This document shows, piece after piece, positions 37,434 to 46,251 of a stretch of DNA of 64,000 nucleotides. The stretch's first letter is position 1. Each line of letters begins with the position of its first letter. The DNA comes from Microcystis wesenbergii NRERC-220 (lineage in GTDB: Bacteria; Cyanobacteriota; Cyanobacteriia; Cyanobacteriales; Microcystaceae). The translations under genes and the position numbers were made by a program. Below the pieces are notes generated by a model. It was not told where the DNA came from. It saw nothing but the letters and a program-made list of their open reading frames with translations, and made no database searches. The DNA lies in the NCBI RefSeq assembly GCF_032027425.1, contig NZ_JAVSJA010000001.1:2059501-2123500 (forward strand), read 5' to 3'.

Positions 37434-39689
37434 ATGAAAATCAATATTGAGCAAGATGGAACTGATAACAATCAAAATAATACTTTTAATCTGAATATTC
37501 CCGAACCAAAAGAACGTCAAGCTGTCCCTAGTAATGTGGGCAAAAGTACGGTTAATTTTGTCGGGAGGGAAGATGAGTTAACCTTAATTCATCAGCAATT
37601 GCAAACAGAACAAGGGGTGATTGTTTGTGCAGTAGAAGGGTTAGGGGGAATAGGAAAAACCGCTTTAGCTTTGGAATATGCGAAACGATACCAACAGGAA
37701 TACGCGGCACAATATTGGTTATCCTTGCGACTATCGGGTTTAGCAGAAGAAATAGTTAAATTAGCTGGTCCCTATCTATCTTTACCAGAAATATTGAAAA
37801 AAGAATCTTTAGAAAAACAAGTGTACTGGTATTGGCAAAATTGGCTACCTCAGCAGGGAAAATTATTATTAATTCTCGATGATGTCCCCAATATCGACCG
37901 AATTCCCGATCGAATATTACCAAAAGATTCTAGGATTAAGATATTAGTCACCACTAGGGAAAGGTGTCTTAGTACGGAATTTGAGTCTATAGCTTTAGAT
38001 GTTTTACCATTAGATAAATGTGTAGAGTTATTAACCAAAATTGTTGGTACTGCTAAAGTTGAGAAAGAAAAAGCTTTAGTAGAACAGATTTGTCACGAAA
38101 TTTTAGGACGCTTAACCTTAGCAGTGGAGTTGGTGGGGGAATATTTAGCGAAAAATCGTCATTTAAAGTTTAGCCATTTACGCGATAAATTAAATTTAGC
38201 TCATACTGCTTTAACCAAAGAAAGAAACCACAAAGATTATGGACATTTAGGGGTAGCAGCCGCAATTAAAATCAGTTGGGATGATTTAAGTTCTGCTGGT
38301 CAAAAAGTGGCAATGCTGTTGAGTTTATTCGCACCGGTGGCTATTGCTTGGACGTTGCTAGAAGATACGGCAAAATCCACAGAAATTACCGAAAGTGAAC
38401 TGGAAGAAGCGCGGGGACAATTGGATAATTCTCATCTGATGCAACCCGTGGATGAGGACTATTCTTTTTATCGGATTCATCCCCTCGTGAGAGAATTTTT
38501 TCAAGAGCAATTACAGGAAATTCCTGAGAAAAATTCTCTTTATCGATGCGCTTTTGTGGAAACTTTGTTAACCATTGCCGAAAATATCCCGCAAACCCCC
38601 ACAAGGGAGATTATTGCAGCGGTAACTCCCGCAATTCCCCATCTGCAACTTGTCAGTCAAACCATGTTAGATGATATTCCCAACCCAGAAGATAATTTAA
38701 TTTTGGTGTTTCTTGGGTTAGCTTTGTTTTATAAGGGACAGGGAGAATATGATTTAGCAGCAGTTCCCTTCACAAAATGTTGTGAAGAAATCCAATCTCG
38801 CTTAGGAGAAAACCATCCAATTGTTGCTGACATTTTCAATAATTTAGCAGTGTTATATGAATTCCAAGGCAGATACGCAGAAGGAGAACTGTTGTGTAAG
38901 CGCTCCCTTTCTATGATAGAACAGCTATTAGGAGAAAACCATCCCATTGTTGCTACCAGTGTCAATAATTTAGCACTATTATATCAATGCCAAGGCAGAT
39001 ACACAGAAGCAGAATCGTTGTATAAGCGCTCCCTTTCTCTGATAGAACAGCTATTAGAAGAAAACAATCTCTATTTTGCTAACATTCTCAATAATTTAGC
39101 AGAATTATACCTCAGCCAAGGCAGATACATAGAAGCGGAACCCTTATGTAAGAGATGCCTTTCTCTGATAGAACAGCTATTAGGAGAAAACCATCCCCAT
39201 GTTGCTACCAGTCTCAATAATTTAGCAGGATTATACCACTCCCAAGGCAGATACGCAGAAGCGGAACCCTTGTATAAGCGATCCCTTTCTCTGATAGAAC
39301 AGCTATTAGGAGAAAACCATCCCAATGTTGCTACCAGTCTCAATAATTTAGCAGAATTATACCAATGCCAAGGCAGACACGCAGAAGCGGAACCCTTGTA
39401 TAAGCGCTCCCTTTCTCTGCGGGAACAGCGATTAGGAGAAAACCATCCTAGTGTTGCTAAAAGTCTCAATAATTTAGCGGTATTATACGAATCCCAAGGC
39501 AGATACGCAGAAGCGGAACCGTTGTATGTGAGAGCTATTGCTATTTATCAAGAAAGATTAGGAGAAAATCATCCCGATACCCAAAAAGTAAGGCAAAATT
39601 TTATGATTCTGTTGTCGCGATTATCCGATGAAGAATTACAGCAAAGATTCCCCGATGAGATAGTTAATCTCTTAAAAAGTATCAGGTAG
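37434..39689 (+). CDS. NB-ARC-TPR protein (NLR-like) with an N-terminal Q/N/G motif
   Basis: A 751-aa STAND NTPase. Residues 1-22 are a Q/N/G-rich motif shared with the upstream gene. The NB-ARC module follows: FVGREDEL, Walker A GLGGIGKT (69-76), Walker B LLLILDD (144-150), VTTRE (172-176), a GLPL-like LGRLTLAVEL, and an MHD-like IHPLV near residue 349. The C-terminal half is a run of 42-residue kinesin-light-chain-type TPRs (LGENHP.VATSLNNLA.LY..QGRYAEAEPLYKRSLSL). Proteins of this type sense a ligand through the repeats, oligomerise and trigger an effector. No effector domain is fused, which points to a partner in trans. Confidence 0.9.
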   Translation: MKINIEQDGTDNNQNNTFNLNIPEPKERQAVPSNVGKSTVNFVGREDELTLIHQQLQTEQGVIVCAVEGLGGIGKTALALEYAKRYQQEYAAQYWLSLRLSGLAEEIVKLAGPYLSLPEILKKESLEKQVYWYWQNWLPQQGKLLLILDDVPNIDRIPDRILPKDSRIKILVTTRERCLSTEFESIALDVLPLDKCVELLTKIVGTAKVEKEKALVEQICHEILGRLTLAVELVGEYLAKNRHLKFSHLRDKLNLAHTALTKERNHKDYGHLGVAAAIKISWDDLSSAGQKVAMLLSLFAPVAIAWTLLEDTAKSTEITESELEEARGQLDNSHLMQPVDEDYSFYRIHPLVREFFQEQLQEIPEKNSLYRCAFVETLLTIAENIPQTPTREIIAAVTPAIPHLQLVSQTMLDDIPNPEDNLILVFLGLALFYKGQGEYDLAAVPFTKCCEEIQSRLGENHPIVADIFNNLAVLYEFQGRYAEGELLCKRSLSMIEQLLGENHPIVATSVNNLALLYQCQGRYTEAESLYKRSLSLIEQLLEENNLYFANILNNLAELYLSQGRYIEAEPLCKRCLSLIEQLLGENHPHVATSLNNLAGLYHSQGRYAEAEPLYKRSLSLIEQLLGENHPNVATSLNNLAELYQCQGRHAEAEPLYKRSLSLREQRLGENHPSVAKSLNNLAVLYESQGRYAEAEPLYVRAIAIYQERLGENHPDTQKVRQNFMILLSRLSDEELQQRFPDEIVNLLKSIR
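38802..39600 (+). repeat. 126-bp tandem DNA repeats coding the TPR array
   Basis: TTAGGAGAAAACCATCC or a variant recurs exactly every 126 bp at 38802, 38928, 39054, 39180, 39306, 39432 and 39558. Copies are near-identical in DNA, not only in protein. The unit at 39054 is the most diverged. This indicates recent copying by recombination and probable copy-number variation between strains. Confidence 0.88.
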
Positions 39690-39776
39690 GTAAAAAAATA
39701 TATATCTCCTTCCCCGGTTTTACTGGGGAGCGCTCAGTTTCCGGGAGATCCTAACCAAGCTTCTCAATCTTCTAGT

Positions 39777-39980
39777 TCAAAAAAATCGAATAAAGCTGCT
39801 GCCTTCCTTTAAATACGCGCAAAAAAGTCCCGTACAACTGGCAAAATTTTGTCTTTGCTCTGTATCTTTTATTTGCTTGACTTTTTGAGCAACTTGTGCT
39901 AATAAATCTGGGAGCGAGTCTAAAAATAGGGTGTAGGGAACGGGATTTGATCGCCAATACCGCATCAGATTATACTTCAT
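39777..39980 (-). pseudogene. Fragment of an Rpn/DUF2887-like protein
   Basis: A 67-codon frame reads MRYWRSNPVPYTLFLDSLPD, then QIKDTEQRQNFASCTGLF. The spacing of DTEQRQNFASC resembles the region before the end of cyanobacterial Rpn/DUF2887 (PD-(D/E)XK) proteins. No start domain or catalytic part is present. It is probably the relic of a larger gene. Recognition is weak. Confidence 0.3.
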
Positions 39981-40060
39981 CTTTATGAGAAAAGCAGTAT
40001 GAAGACAGGCACTGATGCAAAAGGGGGAATAAATAATCAGTTTTTAATAACCAGATTTAG

Positions 40061-40190
40061 TAAGCTAAGACGCATTTAAAGCGCTTATTCTTAAGATTAG
40101 CCGAATCTCCCCCAATCCCTTTACTGTTGCCTCTTGCAAGAGTGCCTCTTGCCTCGTCTCAACCAGCAATTTAAATGCGCGGGCAGCTTA
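40061..40190. mobile_element. MITE-like element, family A, copy 2
   Basis: A 130-bp element with ends TAAGCTAAGACGCATTTAAA and, on the right, the complement of TAAGCTGCCCGCGCATTTAAA. The interior matches the copy at 1609-1750 (CTTATTCTTAAGATTAGCCG, then GTTGCCTCTTGC and CCTCGTCTCAAC). It abuts a partial family C element on its left, so elements have landed next to each other. Confidence 0.62.
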
Positions 40191-40228
40191 TCAGTGCAGA
40201 AATAATGACCCTACCAGCCTAAAAATAG

Positions 40229-40261
40229 CAAAAAACCCGGTGGGAAAATCTCCCCACCAGG
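40229..40261 (-). terminator. Rho-independent terminator of the ribosomal protein operon
   Basis: On the minus strand, CCTGGTGGG pairs with CCCACCGGG (one wobble) around an 8-nt loop and is followed directly by TTTTTTG. It lies 23 bp after the rpmE stop codon, as expected for the end of the infA-rpmE block. Confidence 0.85.
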
Positions 40262-40283
40262 TCAAAAAGGCAAAAGTAAAGAA

Positions 40284-40517
40284 TTATTTCTGATCGGCCT
40301 TTTTGCTTGACTTATCGCCCATTTTGTACTTACGCAAGAAGCGATCGACCCGGCCCTCCGTATCGATCATCTTCTGGGTTCCCGTATAAAAAGGATGATT
40401 ACCCGACCAAACCTCCACATGAATTTCTGGTTTTGTCGAACCCACCGTCATCACCAGTTCACCATTACAGATCACCTTAGCTTCCGGATACCAAGTAGGA
40501 TGAATTTTTTTCGGCAT
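40284..40517 (-). CDS. rpmE: 50S ribosomal protein L31
   Basis: A 77-aa protein starting MPKKIHPTWYPEAKVICNG. It has the L31 core (VEVWSGNHPFYTGTQK) and a Lys-rich C-terminal tail. Only one cysteine is present, so the zinc-binding CxxC sites of the C+ form are absent and it is a zinc-independent L31. It is the last gene of the operon, 19 bp after rpsI, and is followed by a strong terminator. Confidence 0.95.
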   Translation of the reverse strand: MPKKIHPTWYPEAKVICNGELVMTVGSTKPEIHVEVWSGNHPFYTGTQKMIDTEGRVDRFLRKYKMGDKSSKKADQK

Positions 40518-40536
40518 AATAAACCTCTCTATTAAC

Positions 40537-40950
40537 CTAACGTTTCGAGTATTGAGGCGCTTTGCGCGCTTTGTGAAGACCGTATTTTTTCCGTTCCTTC
40601 GCCCGGGGATCCCGAGTCAGATAACCTTCACTCTTGAGGGGAGGACGATTTTCCGGGGCCAATTGACATAAAGCTCTAGCGACACCCAATTTCACCGCAT
40701 CCGCCTGACCGGTCAAACCACCGCCCTCGGCCTTAACGATGATATCATACTCGTTTTCCAGTCCCAAAGTCTCCAGAGGAGCCTTGATCGTCTGGATATA
40801 GGTGGGAATGCGGTTAAAATGGGTTTCTCCATCGCGACCGTTAACGGTAATTGCCCCCGTCCCCGGCACCAGACGCACGGAAGCGACCGCCGATTTGCGT
40901 CGTCCTGTTCCCCAATAAACTACCTTATTTTTACTGTCCGTGGCTTGCAT
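40537..40950 (-). CDS. rpsI: 30S ribosomal protein S9
   Basis: A 137-aa S9. It carries [19 protein letters not shown] near the start and the conserved C-terminal end RKAPQYSKR, whose Lys/Arg tail reaches the P-site tRNA. It lies 4 bp after rplM, the usual pairing. Confidence 0.97.
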   Translation of the reverse strand: MQATDSKNKVVYWGTGRRKSAVASVRLVPGTGAITVNGRDGETHFNRIPTYIQTIKAPLETLGLENEYDIIVKAEGGGLTGQADAVKLGVARALCQLAPENRPPLKSEGYLTRDPRAKERKKYGLHKARKAPQYSKR

Positions 40951-40954
40951 TGAC

Positions 40955-41410
40955 TTAATTTCCTCCTGCGGGAATCGTATTAATCGCTAAAACTTCCGGT
41001 TGTTGTGCCTGATGGGGATGTTCCGCACCGGCATAAACTTTCAGTTTCGTGAACAATTTCCGACCTAAGCTATTTTTCGGGAGCATTCCCTTAACAGCGT
41101 GTTCGATAATCCGTTCGGGAATGCGTTTTTGCAGTTTATCGAAGCTTTCTACCTTCATACCACCCGGTCTGCCGGAGTCGCGGCGATAAACTTTCTGTTG
41201 GCGTTTTTTGCCCGTCACCGTCACTTTTTCAGCGTTAATAACAATGACAAAATCCCCCGTATCCAGATGGGGGGTGAAAGTGGCTTTATTTTTGCCCCGT
41301 AGAATCATAGCGATTTCGGTGGCCAGACGACCTAGACGCTGATCGGCCGCATCAATGACGTACCATTTCTGCTCTAGAGTCTCTAAATTTGGTAGAGGTG
41401 TTTTGTTCAT
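40955..41410 (-). CDS. rplM: 50S ribosomal protein L13
   Basis: A 151-aa L13 with [37 protein letters not shown], and the [20 protein letters not shown] segment. Normal length. The start is ATG at 41410. The 124-bp gap to truA holds a GGGTTTTCGG repeat (41475-41505). Confidence 0.97.
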   Translation of the reverse strand: MNKTPLPNLETLEQKWYVIDAADQRLGRLATEIAMILRGKNKATFTPHLDTGDFVIVINAEKVTVTGKKRQQKVYRRDSGRPGGMKVESFDKLQKRIPERIIEHAVKGMLPKNSLGRKLFTKLKVYAGAEHPHQAQQPEVLAINTIPAGGN

Positions 41411-41534
41411 GGTGAGTTTGCCTTGGTTTACAAAAATAATTTTTTTTATTGCCGACCTGGGTGTTGGGGGGTTAGGGTTTTCGGGTTTTCGGGTTTTCGG
41501 GTTTTAGTTGAAATTCCCCTATTCCCCCATTACC

Positions 41535-42365
41535 CTATTCCCCTATCCCCTCTGCTCGGAAATAATAAAGAGGCTGAGTCTCGAACCAGACGCTATCGGC
41601 AAAGGGAAAATCGGCGTAACCCACCCGCAGTAAACATAGTCCTTTAGCTGGTGCGGCGTATTTGACCAATTCTCGGCGCTGATTGACCCAGATGTCGGTA
41701 AAGTTTTCTAGCGATCGCTCACCAGTTCCCACCTCCACCAACATTCCCACCAATAGGCGCACCATCCCGTACAAAAAGCCATTGGCTTGAATTTCCATCT
41801 GTACAAATGGCCCTTGACGGTAGCATTCCACCCCTTGTACTTCTACCCAGGAATGGTCACGACTAGAGTTAGCACGGTGAAAGGCGGCCAGATGGTGCTT
41901 ACCCAATAGGGGCTTTAAGGCCCTGGCCATCAAATCGGCATCGAGGGGACGATGGTAGTAGTGCCAACTAAAGGGGCTAACAAATAGATTGGGGATGGGG
42001 TCGGTATAGAGGGTGTAACGATAACGTCGCCAGAGGGCCGAGAAACGGGCGTGCCAGCGATCGGGAACCCGGCCCGAGGCCCGGATGACGATATCGTCAT
42101 CTAGCCGAGCATTGAGAACCTTGGCCCAATGGGAAGGTGGGATCGGACTTTGCTGCTGGAAATGGGCAACTTGGGCGGCGGCGTGAACACCGCTATCGGT
42201 ACGTCCGGCCCCGTGCAGAGTGACGTCATGACCGAGAATATCGGCCAGAGCCTTCTCGATTTCCTCCTGCACGCTCCTGTGATCGGGTTGCCGTTGCCAG
42301 CCGTGGAAATTAGTTCCCACATACTGGATAACTAGGGCGATCCGCGACTGGTGGCAAGCTGTCAT
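41535..42365 (-). CDS. truA: tRNA pseudouridine(38-40) synthase
   Basis: A 276-aa enzyme with catalytic Asp57 in GAGRTDSGVHAAAQV, FHGWQRQP near residue 20, and the YRY..Y segments of TruA. It isomerises uridines 38-40 in the anticodon arm of many tRNAs. Its place between rplQ and rplM is typical of cyanobacteria. It starts 2 bp after the rplQ stop, so it is translationally linked. Confidence 0.95.
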   Translation of the reverse strand: MTACHQSRIALVIQYVGTNFHGWQRQPDHRSVQEEIEKALADILGHDVTLHGAGRTDSGVHAAAQVAHFQQQSPIPPSHWAKVLNARLDDDIVIRASGRVPDRWHARFSALWRRYRYTLYTDPIPNLFVSPFSWHYYHRPLDADLMARALKPLLGKHHLAAFHRANSSRDHSWVEVQGVECYRQGPFVQMEIQANGFLYGMVRLLVGMLVEVGTGERSLENFTDIWVNQRRELVKYAAPAKGLCLLRVGYADFPFADSVWFETQPLYYFRAEGIGE

Positions 42366-42367
42366 CT

Positions 42368-42718
42368 TTACATCAGTTCGATAATCGCCATGGGGGCATT
42401 ATCCCCGCGACGGCGCAGGGTACGCACGACCCTGGTATAACCGCCGTTACGGTTGCCATAACGGGCCTGGGCGCCTTCAAAAAGGGCGTGAACCAGTTGT
42501 TTATCGTAGATGTAGCCCATAGCTTGGCGACGGGCGCTCAGGGAACCGTCTTTAGCTAGGGTGATAATGTGGTCTACCTCTGCTCGCACCGCTTTCGCTT
42601 TCGCTAGGGTGGTGGTGATCTGACCGTGGCGAATTAGCTGGGTGGCCAAGCTGCGCAGCAGTGCCTTTCTTTGGTCAGCCGGCAGACCCAATTGAGGCAC
42701 TTTACACCGATGTCTCAT
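42368..42718 (-). CDS. rplQ: 50S ribosomal protein L17
   Basis: A 116-aa L17 starting [20 protein letters not shown]. It has the conserved [21 protein letters not shown] and ends in [15 protein letters not shown]. It follows rpoA by 21 bp, as in most bacteria. Confidence 0.97.
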   Translation of the reverse strand: MRHRCKVPQLGLPADQRKALLRSLATQLIRHGQITTTLAKAKAVRAEVDHIITLAKDGSLSARRQAMGYIYDKQLVHALFEGAQARYGNRNGGYTRVVRTLRRRGDNAPMAIIELM

Positions 42719-42739
42719 GGTATTTTCCTGGAATTGGGT

Positions 42740-43681
42740 TTACTTGCTTTTTTCTTGGGGTAGGGTGATTCCTAACCGTTTTTGTAGGGCTTCAATGACT
42801 TCTTCCGCCGATTTCTGCCCAAAGTTTTTGATTTCTAAGAGATCTTCTTGGCTGTAATCGAGGAGGTCGGCTACGGTGTTGATCTGCGCTCGCTTCAGGC
42901 AATTGTAGGCGCGCACGGATAATTGTAGTTCCTCGATCGGAATTTGGTTTTCTTGGTTGATCTCTTGGTCGTCAAAGTTACCGGAGGATTCGAGGGCGTT
43001 GAGATCCTTGAGCGGGTTAAAGAGATTAACTAGCATATCGGCCGCTTGGGAAAGGGCTTCTTTGGGGTTAATGCTCCCGTTTGTCCAAATTTCTAAGAGC
43101 AGACGATCCTTAGCTTGACCGCTTTCGGAACGGATATCTTCGACGCTATAGTTGACTTTGGTTACGGGCATAAAAATCGAGTCGATTTGCAGAAAGTCTA
43201 GCGAAGTGGCTTCTTCTTTACTGCGATTGATCGCCCGATAGCCTTTGCCTTTTTCCACGCGAAATTCCATCTCTAGCTTGGCTCCTTCGGCTAGGGTGGC
43301 GACGTACTGATTGCGATCAACTATCTCGATTTCTGAGGGTAAATCGAATTGTGCCGCCACTACCGTCGCCGGTCCAGTTGCCACTAAACGCCCGATCTGG
43401 GTTTGATTGGTGTAGCTTTTCAGGATGATTTCTTTCATGTTGAGCATGAGTTCCATCACGTCCTCGCGTACTCCCTCGACGGTGGCAAATTCGTGATTGA
43501 CTCCTGCGATCCGCAGGGCCGTCACGGCCGCCCCTTCCAGATTGGAAATGAGAATCCGTCTCAGGGCATTGCCTACGGTTGTACCCTGGCCTCTTTCTAG
43601 AGGCTCTAGTACAAACTTACTGTACTGACTCTGATTCTTGTAAGTTTTTGCTTCTACACACTCGATTTGAAATTGCGCCAC
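42740..43681 (-). CDS. rpoA: DNA-directed RNA polymerase subunit alpha
   Basis: A 313-aa alpha subunit. The N-terminal dimerisation domain includes EPLERGQGTTVGNALRRILI. A linker follows, and the C-terminal domain that contacts UP elements and activators is complete (LQLSVRAYNCLKRAQINTVA and NFGQKSAEEVIEAL). Length is usual for cyanobacteria. The 193-bp gap upstream to rpsK contains a short TTATCAG array (43705-43730). Confidence 0.97.
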   Translation of the reverse strand: MAQFQIECVEAKTYKNQSQYSKFVLEPLERGQGTTVGNALRRILISNLEGAAVTALRIAGVNHEFATVEGVREDVMELMLNMKEIILKSYTNQTQIGRLVATGPATVVAAQFDLPSEIEIVDRNQYVATLAEGAKLEMEFRVEKGKGYRAINRSKEEATSLDFLQIDSIFMPVTKVNYSVEDIRSESGQAKDRLLLEIWTNGSINPKEALSQAADMLVNLFNPLKDLNALESSGNFDDQEINQENQIPIEELQLSVRAYNCLKRAQINTVADLLDYSQEDLLEIKNFGQKSAEEVIEALQKRLGITLPQEKSK

Positions 43682-43874
43682 CGATTGACCTCCCTTGTTC
43701 AGTTTTCAGTTATCAGTTATCAGTTATCAGTTTTCTTTGGCTTTCAGCGTTTAGCGTTCGGCGTTCAGTTTTTTGAGCAGATGGTCTTTGACGACCCGAT
43801 TCTGCTGCTGATGCGCTCAAAGCTAACGGCTGCCAGCCTCAAGATCCCTGTCCCCTGAAAAAGCTGTTCACTGT

Positions 43875-44267
43875 TTACACTCTCCGGCGTTTGGGAGGAC
43901 GACAACCATTGTGGGGGATGGGGGTCACGTCCCGGATCAGGGTGATTTCTAATCCTGCTCCTTGCAGGGCCCGGATGGCGGTTTCCCGTCCTGCCCCAGG
44001 GCCGCTAACCATCACCTCTAGTTGACGCATTCCCTGTTCGATCGCTCGGCGGGCGGCGTTATCGGCGGCGGTTTGGGCGGCGAAGGGGGTTCCTTTTTTG
44101 GCTCCTTTAAAACCACTCGATCCCGCCGATGCCCAAGAGATCACATCGCCTTTGGTATCGGCGATCGTGACAATGGTATTGTTGAAGGTCGATTGAATGT
44201 GAGCGACTCCGGTAGGAATATTTTTCTTCTGTTTTTTTGGTCCGGTTTTTTTGGTTGGTCGCGCCAT
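43875..44267 (-). CDS. rpsK: 30S ribosomal protein S11
   Basis: A 130-aa S11 with [38 protein letters not shown], and the conserved end [19 protein letters not shown]. It is part of the operon, 39 bp after rpsM. Confidence 0.97.
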   Translation of the reverse strand: MARPTKKTGPKKQKKNIPTGVAHIQSTFNNTIVTIADTKGDVISWASAGSSGFKGAKKGTPFAAQTAADNAARRAIEQGMRQLEVMVSGPGAGRETAIRALQGAGLEITLIRDVTPIPHNGCRPPKRRRV

Positions 44268-44306
44268 AGTTTTTCTTGATTGGGGGATATCGCAATGAAT
44301 AAAAAA

Positions 44307-44690
44307 TTATTTCTTGGAGGGGGCTTTTTTCTTCCCTGCCACTGTCACCCGACGACCGCGACGGGTCCGCGCATTGGTTCGCGTCCGTTGCCCGCGCACG
44401 GGTAATCCTAGCCGATGCCGACGACCTCGATAGGTGCCGATATCGGCGAGGCGTTTGATGTTCATCGCCTCCCAGCGTCTCAAATCCCCCTCGATTTGAT
44501 AATTTGTTTCGATATAAGTCCGTAGCGCCGCCACGTCTTCATCGCTGAGATCCTTGACCCGAGTGTCAGGGTTAACACCCGTCGCAGATAAGACTTCTTG
44601 GGAACGCGATAGACCCACTCCGTAGAGGTAGGTCAGGGCGATTTCCACACGCTTATCGCGAGGTAGGTCTACACCAGCTATCCTTGCCAC
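44307..44690 (-). CDS. rpsM: 30S ribosomal protein S13
   Basis: A 127-aa S13 starting [20 protein letters not shown]. It has the [12 protein letters not shown] helix-hairpin-helix, [20 protein letters not shown], and a basic tail. Normal size. Confidence 0.97.
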   Translation of the reverse strand: MARIAGVDLPRDKRVEIALTYLYGVGLSRSQEVLSATGVNPDTRVKDLSDEDVAALRTYIETNYQIEGDLRRWEAMNIKRLADIGTYRGRRHRLGLPVRGQRTRTNARTRRGRRVTVAGKKKAPSKK

Positions 44691-44783
44691 GCTTTTTCTT
44701 TCTCCCTATGAACGATTTTTTTTCCAAAAACGACTACAATTAACGGTAACGATTCTCTGCCCCAAGACAGTGACTTTGGTGGA

Positions 44784-44897
44784 TTAACCTTGTCTCTGCT
44801 TGTGTTTGGGGTTAGAACAAATTACCATGACTCGACCGCGCCGACGGATGACGCGGCACTTTTCGCACATTTTTTTGACAGACGCTCTAACTTTCAT
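44784..44897 (-). CDS. rpmJ: 50S ribosomal protein L36
   Basis: A 37-aa protein, [20 protein letters not shown], ending in NPKHKQRQG. The zinc ligands C11, C14 and C27 and His33 are present, so this is the zinc-binding form. It lies between infA and rpsM, the standard place. Confidence 0.97.
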   Translation of the reverse strand: MKVRASVKKMCEKCRVIRRRGRVMVICSNPKHKQRQG

Positions 44898-45024
44898 GCC
44901 TAACTATTCTGGCAACACTGCAAGCTTATTATTATATCAGATTTCTTTTACCCGTGTCACCTATTTTTTTTAAATAAATTTGGCCGCTGATTAGACTTTT
45001 TGGCTTCTTTGCCCCCATTTGTCC

Positions 45025-45255
45025 CTATTTTTTCTGATTTTTCAAGCGATAGGTAATTCTGCCTTTGGTTAGGTCGTAGGGGGTCAGTTCCACTTTGACT
45101 CGATCGCCGGGGAGGATTTTGATATAATTACGGCGGATTTTGCCGGATATATGGGCTAAGACGTTGAAACCGTTATCTAAATCCACCCTAAACATGGCGT
45201 TAGGCAAGGATTCGGTGACGGTTCCTTCCATTTCGATCAGATCTTGTTTAGACAA
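45025..45255 (-). CDS. infA: Translation initiation factor IF-1
   Basis: A 76-aa OB-fold protein, [20 protein letters not shown], with [19 protein letters not shown] and the [11 protein letters not shown] end. It blocks the A site during initiation. It is the first gene of the block here. In many cyanobacteria secY and adk come directly upstream, but they are absent, and repeats begin 15 bp from the start codon. Confidence 0.97.
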   Translation of the reverse strand: MSKQDLIEMEGTVTESLPNAMFRVDLDNGFNVLAHISGKIRRNYIKILPGDRVKVELTPYDLTKGRITYRLKNQKK

Positions 45256-45824
45256 AGTTAATTCCTCAATTTCACTAGAGACAATTTAATTTAACGCTCG
45301 GCAGCATCAACCGTGCTTTTAGCACAATTCCCCCAGTATAGCTGATCAGTGATCAGTGATCACTGATCACTGATCAGATGTGAGTTTTCAGTTCACAGCA
45401 AAAAGCTCCCCATCTTCCCTCTCCCCCCGCAACGGCTCGACTGAGCATCGCCGAACGTCGCGCACGAAGTGGTCTCCCGACTCCCCACTCCCCACTCCCA
45501 TCTCCCCACTCCCAGGCAGTATTAACAAGTAATATTTAGATAATCAACAGCTTAACATTGCTGTCTTTTCACTGATTACTGATTACTTTTCACTGTTCCC
45601 TGAAAAGCTCCCCACTCCCAGGCAGTATTAACAAGTAATATTTAGATAATCAACAGCTTAACATTGCTGTCTTTTCACTGATTACTGATTACTTTTCACT
45701 GTTCCCTGAAAAGCTCCCCACTCCCAGGCAGTATTAACGAGTAATATTTAGATAGTCAACAGCTTAACATTGCTGTCTTTTCACTGATTACTGATTACTG
45801 ATTACTGTTCCCTGAAAAGCTAGA
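45256..45824. repeat. Repeat region between infA and the YciI gene, with a 106-bp triplicated unit
   Basis: GATCACTGATCA-type units lie at 45343-45372 and C/T-rich units at 45415-45510. Then a 106-bp unit (AGGCAGTATTAACAAGTAAT, then ATTTAGATAATCAACAGC to CTCCCCACTCCC) repeats in tandem three times, with GGCAGT at 45515, 45621 and 45727. Copies 1 and 2 look identical; copy 3 has a few changes. No gene is seen. Confidence 0.85.
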
Positions 45825-46091
45825 TTATTCTACGACAATTCGCCATTCATGAAGTTCGTATTCCACACAACCATTCTCGATTAAAGGGTCGCGAACTATA
45901 ATTGCTTGGGCTTCCTCAAGAGAATCGGCCTTAAATAATAACATTCCGCCGCCCCTTTCTGCCCAATAACCGGTTTTTGCTGCTCGTCCTTGGCTAATTA
46001 AATCACGCACATAGTCCTTATGGGCGCTGACATAGCGATCGAAGGTAGCTTTATCAACAATGCCTTTTTCTATCTTGACAAACCAGGTCAT
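45825..46091 (-). CDS. YciI family protein
   Basis: An 88-aa ferredoxin-like-fold protein of the YCII-related family, with DRYVSAHKDYVRDLISQGRA, GGGMLLFKADSLEEAQAII, and the DP motif (RDPLIENGCVEYELHEW) near the active-site pocket. The His (AHKDY) and Asp (RDP) are the residues proposed as catalytic in the family, whose general substrate is unknown. It stands alone. Confidence 0.88.
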   Translation of the reverse strand: MTWFVKIEKGIVDKATFDRYVSAHKDYVRDLISQGRAAKTGYWAERGGGMLLFKADSLEEAQAIIVRDPLIENGCVEYELHEWRIVVE

Positions 46092-46251
46092 AAATTCTCA
46101 GTAGGCTAGGACGGATTAACAACCATATAATTATACCGATTAATCTTGGCTGTCGATGGTGCAATGTAACAGAGATATACAATTAGCTAGAGTTGTGAAA
46201 GACTGCTAGAATCGAGGTGACAGCTTCATTTCTGTAGCTTTGCTTGTTTCC

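Larger units (their letters stand above)
39690..40283. other. Intergenic region downstream of the NLR-like gene
   Basis: This 594-bp stretch holds a broken gene fragment on the minus strand (39777-39980), a piece of mobile element family C (40019-40060), a full family A element (40061-40190) and the terminator of the ribosomal operon (40229-40261). No intact gene is seen. Confidence 0.6.

Noticed and set aside
39071-39469. 132-codon minus-strand frame with 42-residue repeats
   Set aside because: Shadow of the TPR array of the NB-ARC gene.
45515-45820. Possible CRISPR array
   Set aside because: Tandem 106-bp units without constant short repeats and unique spacers; a plain tandem repeat.
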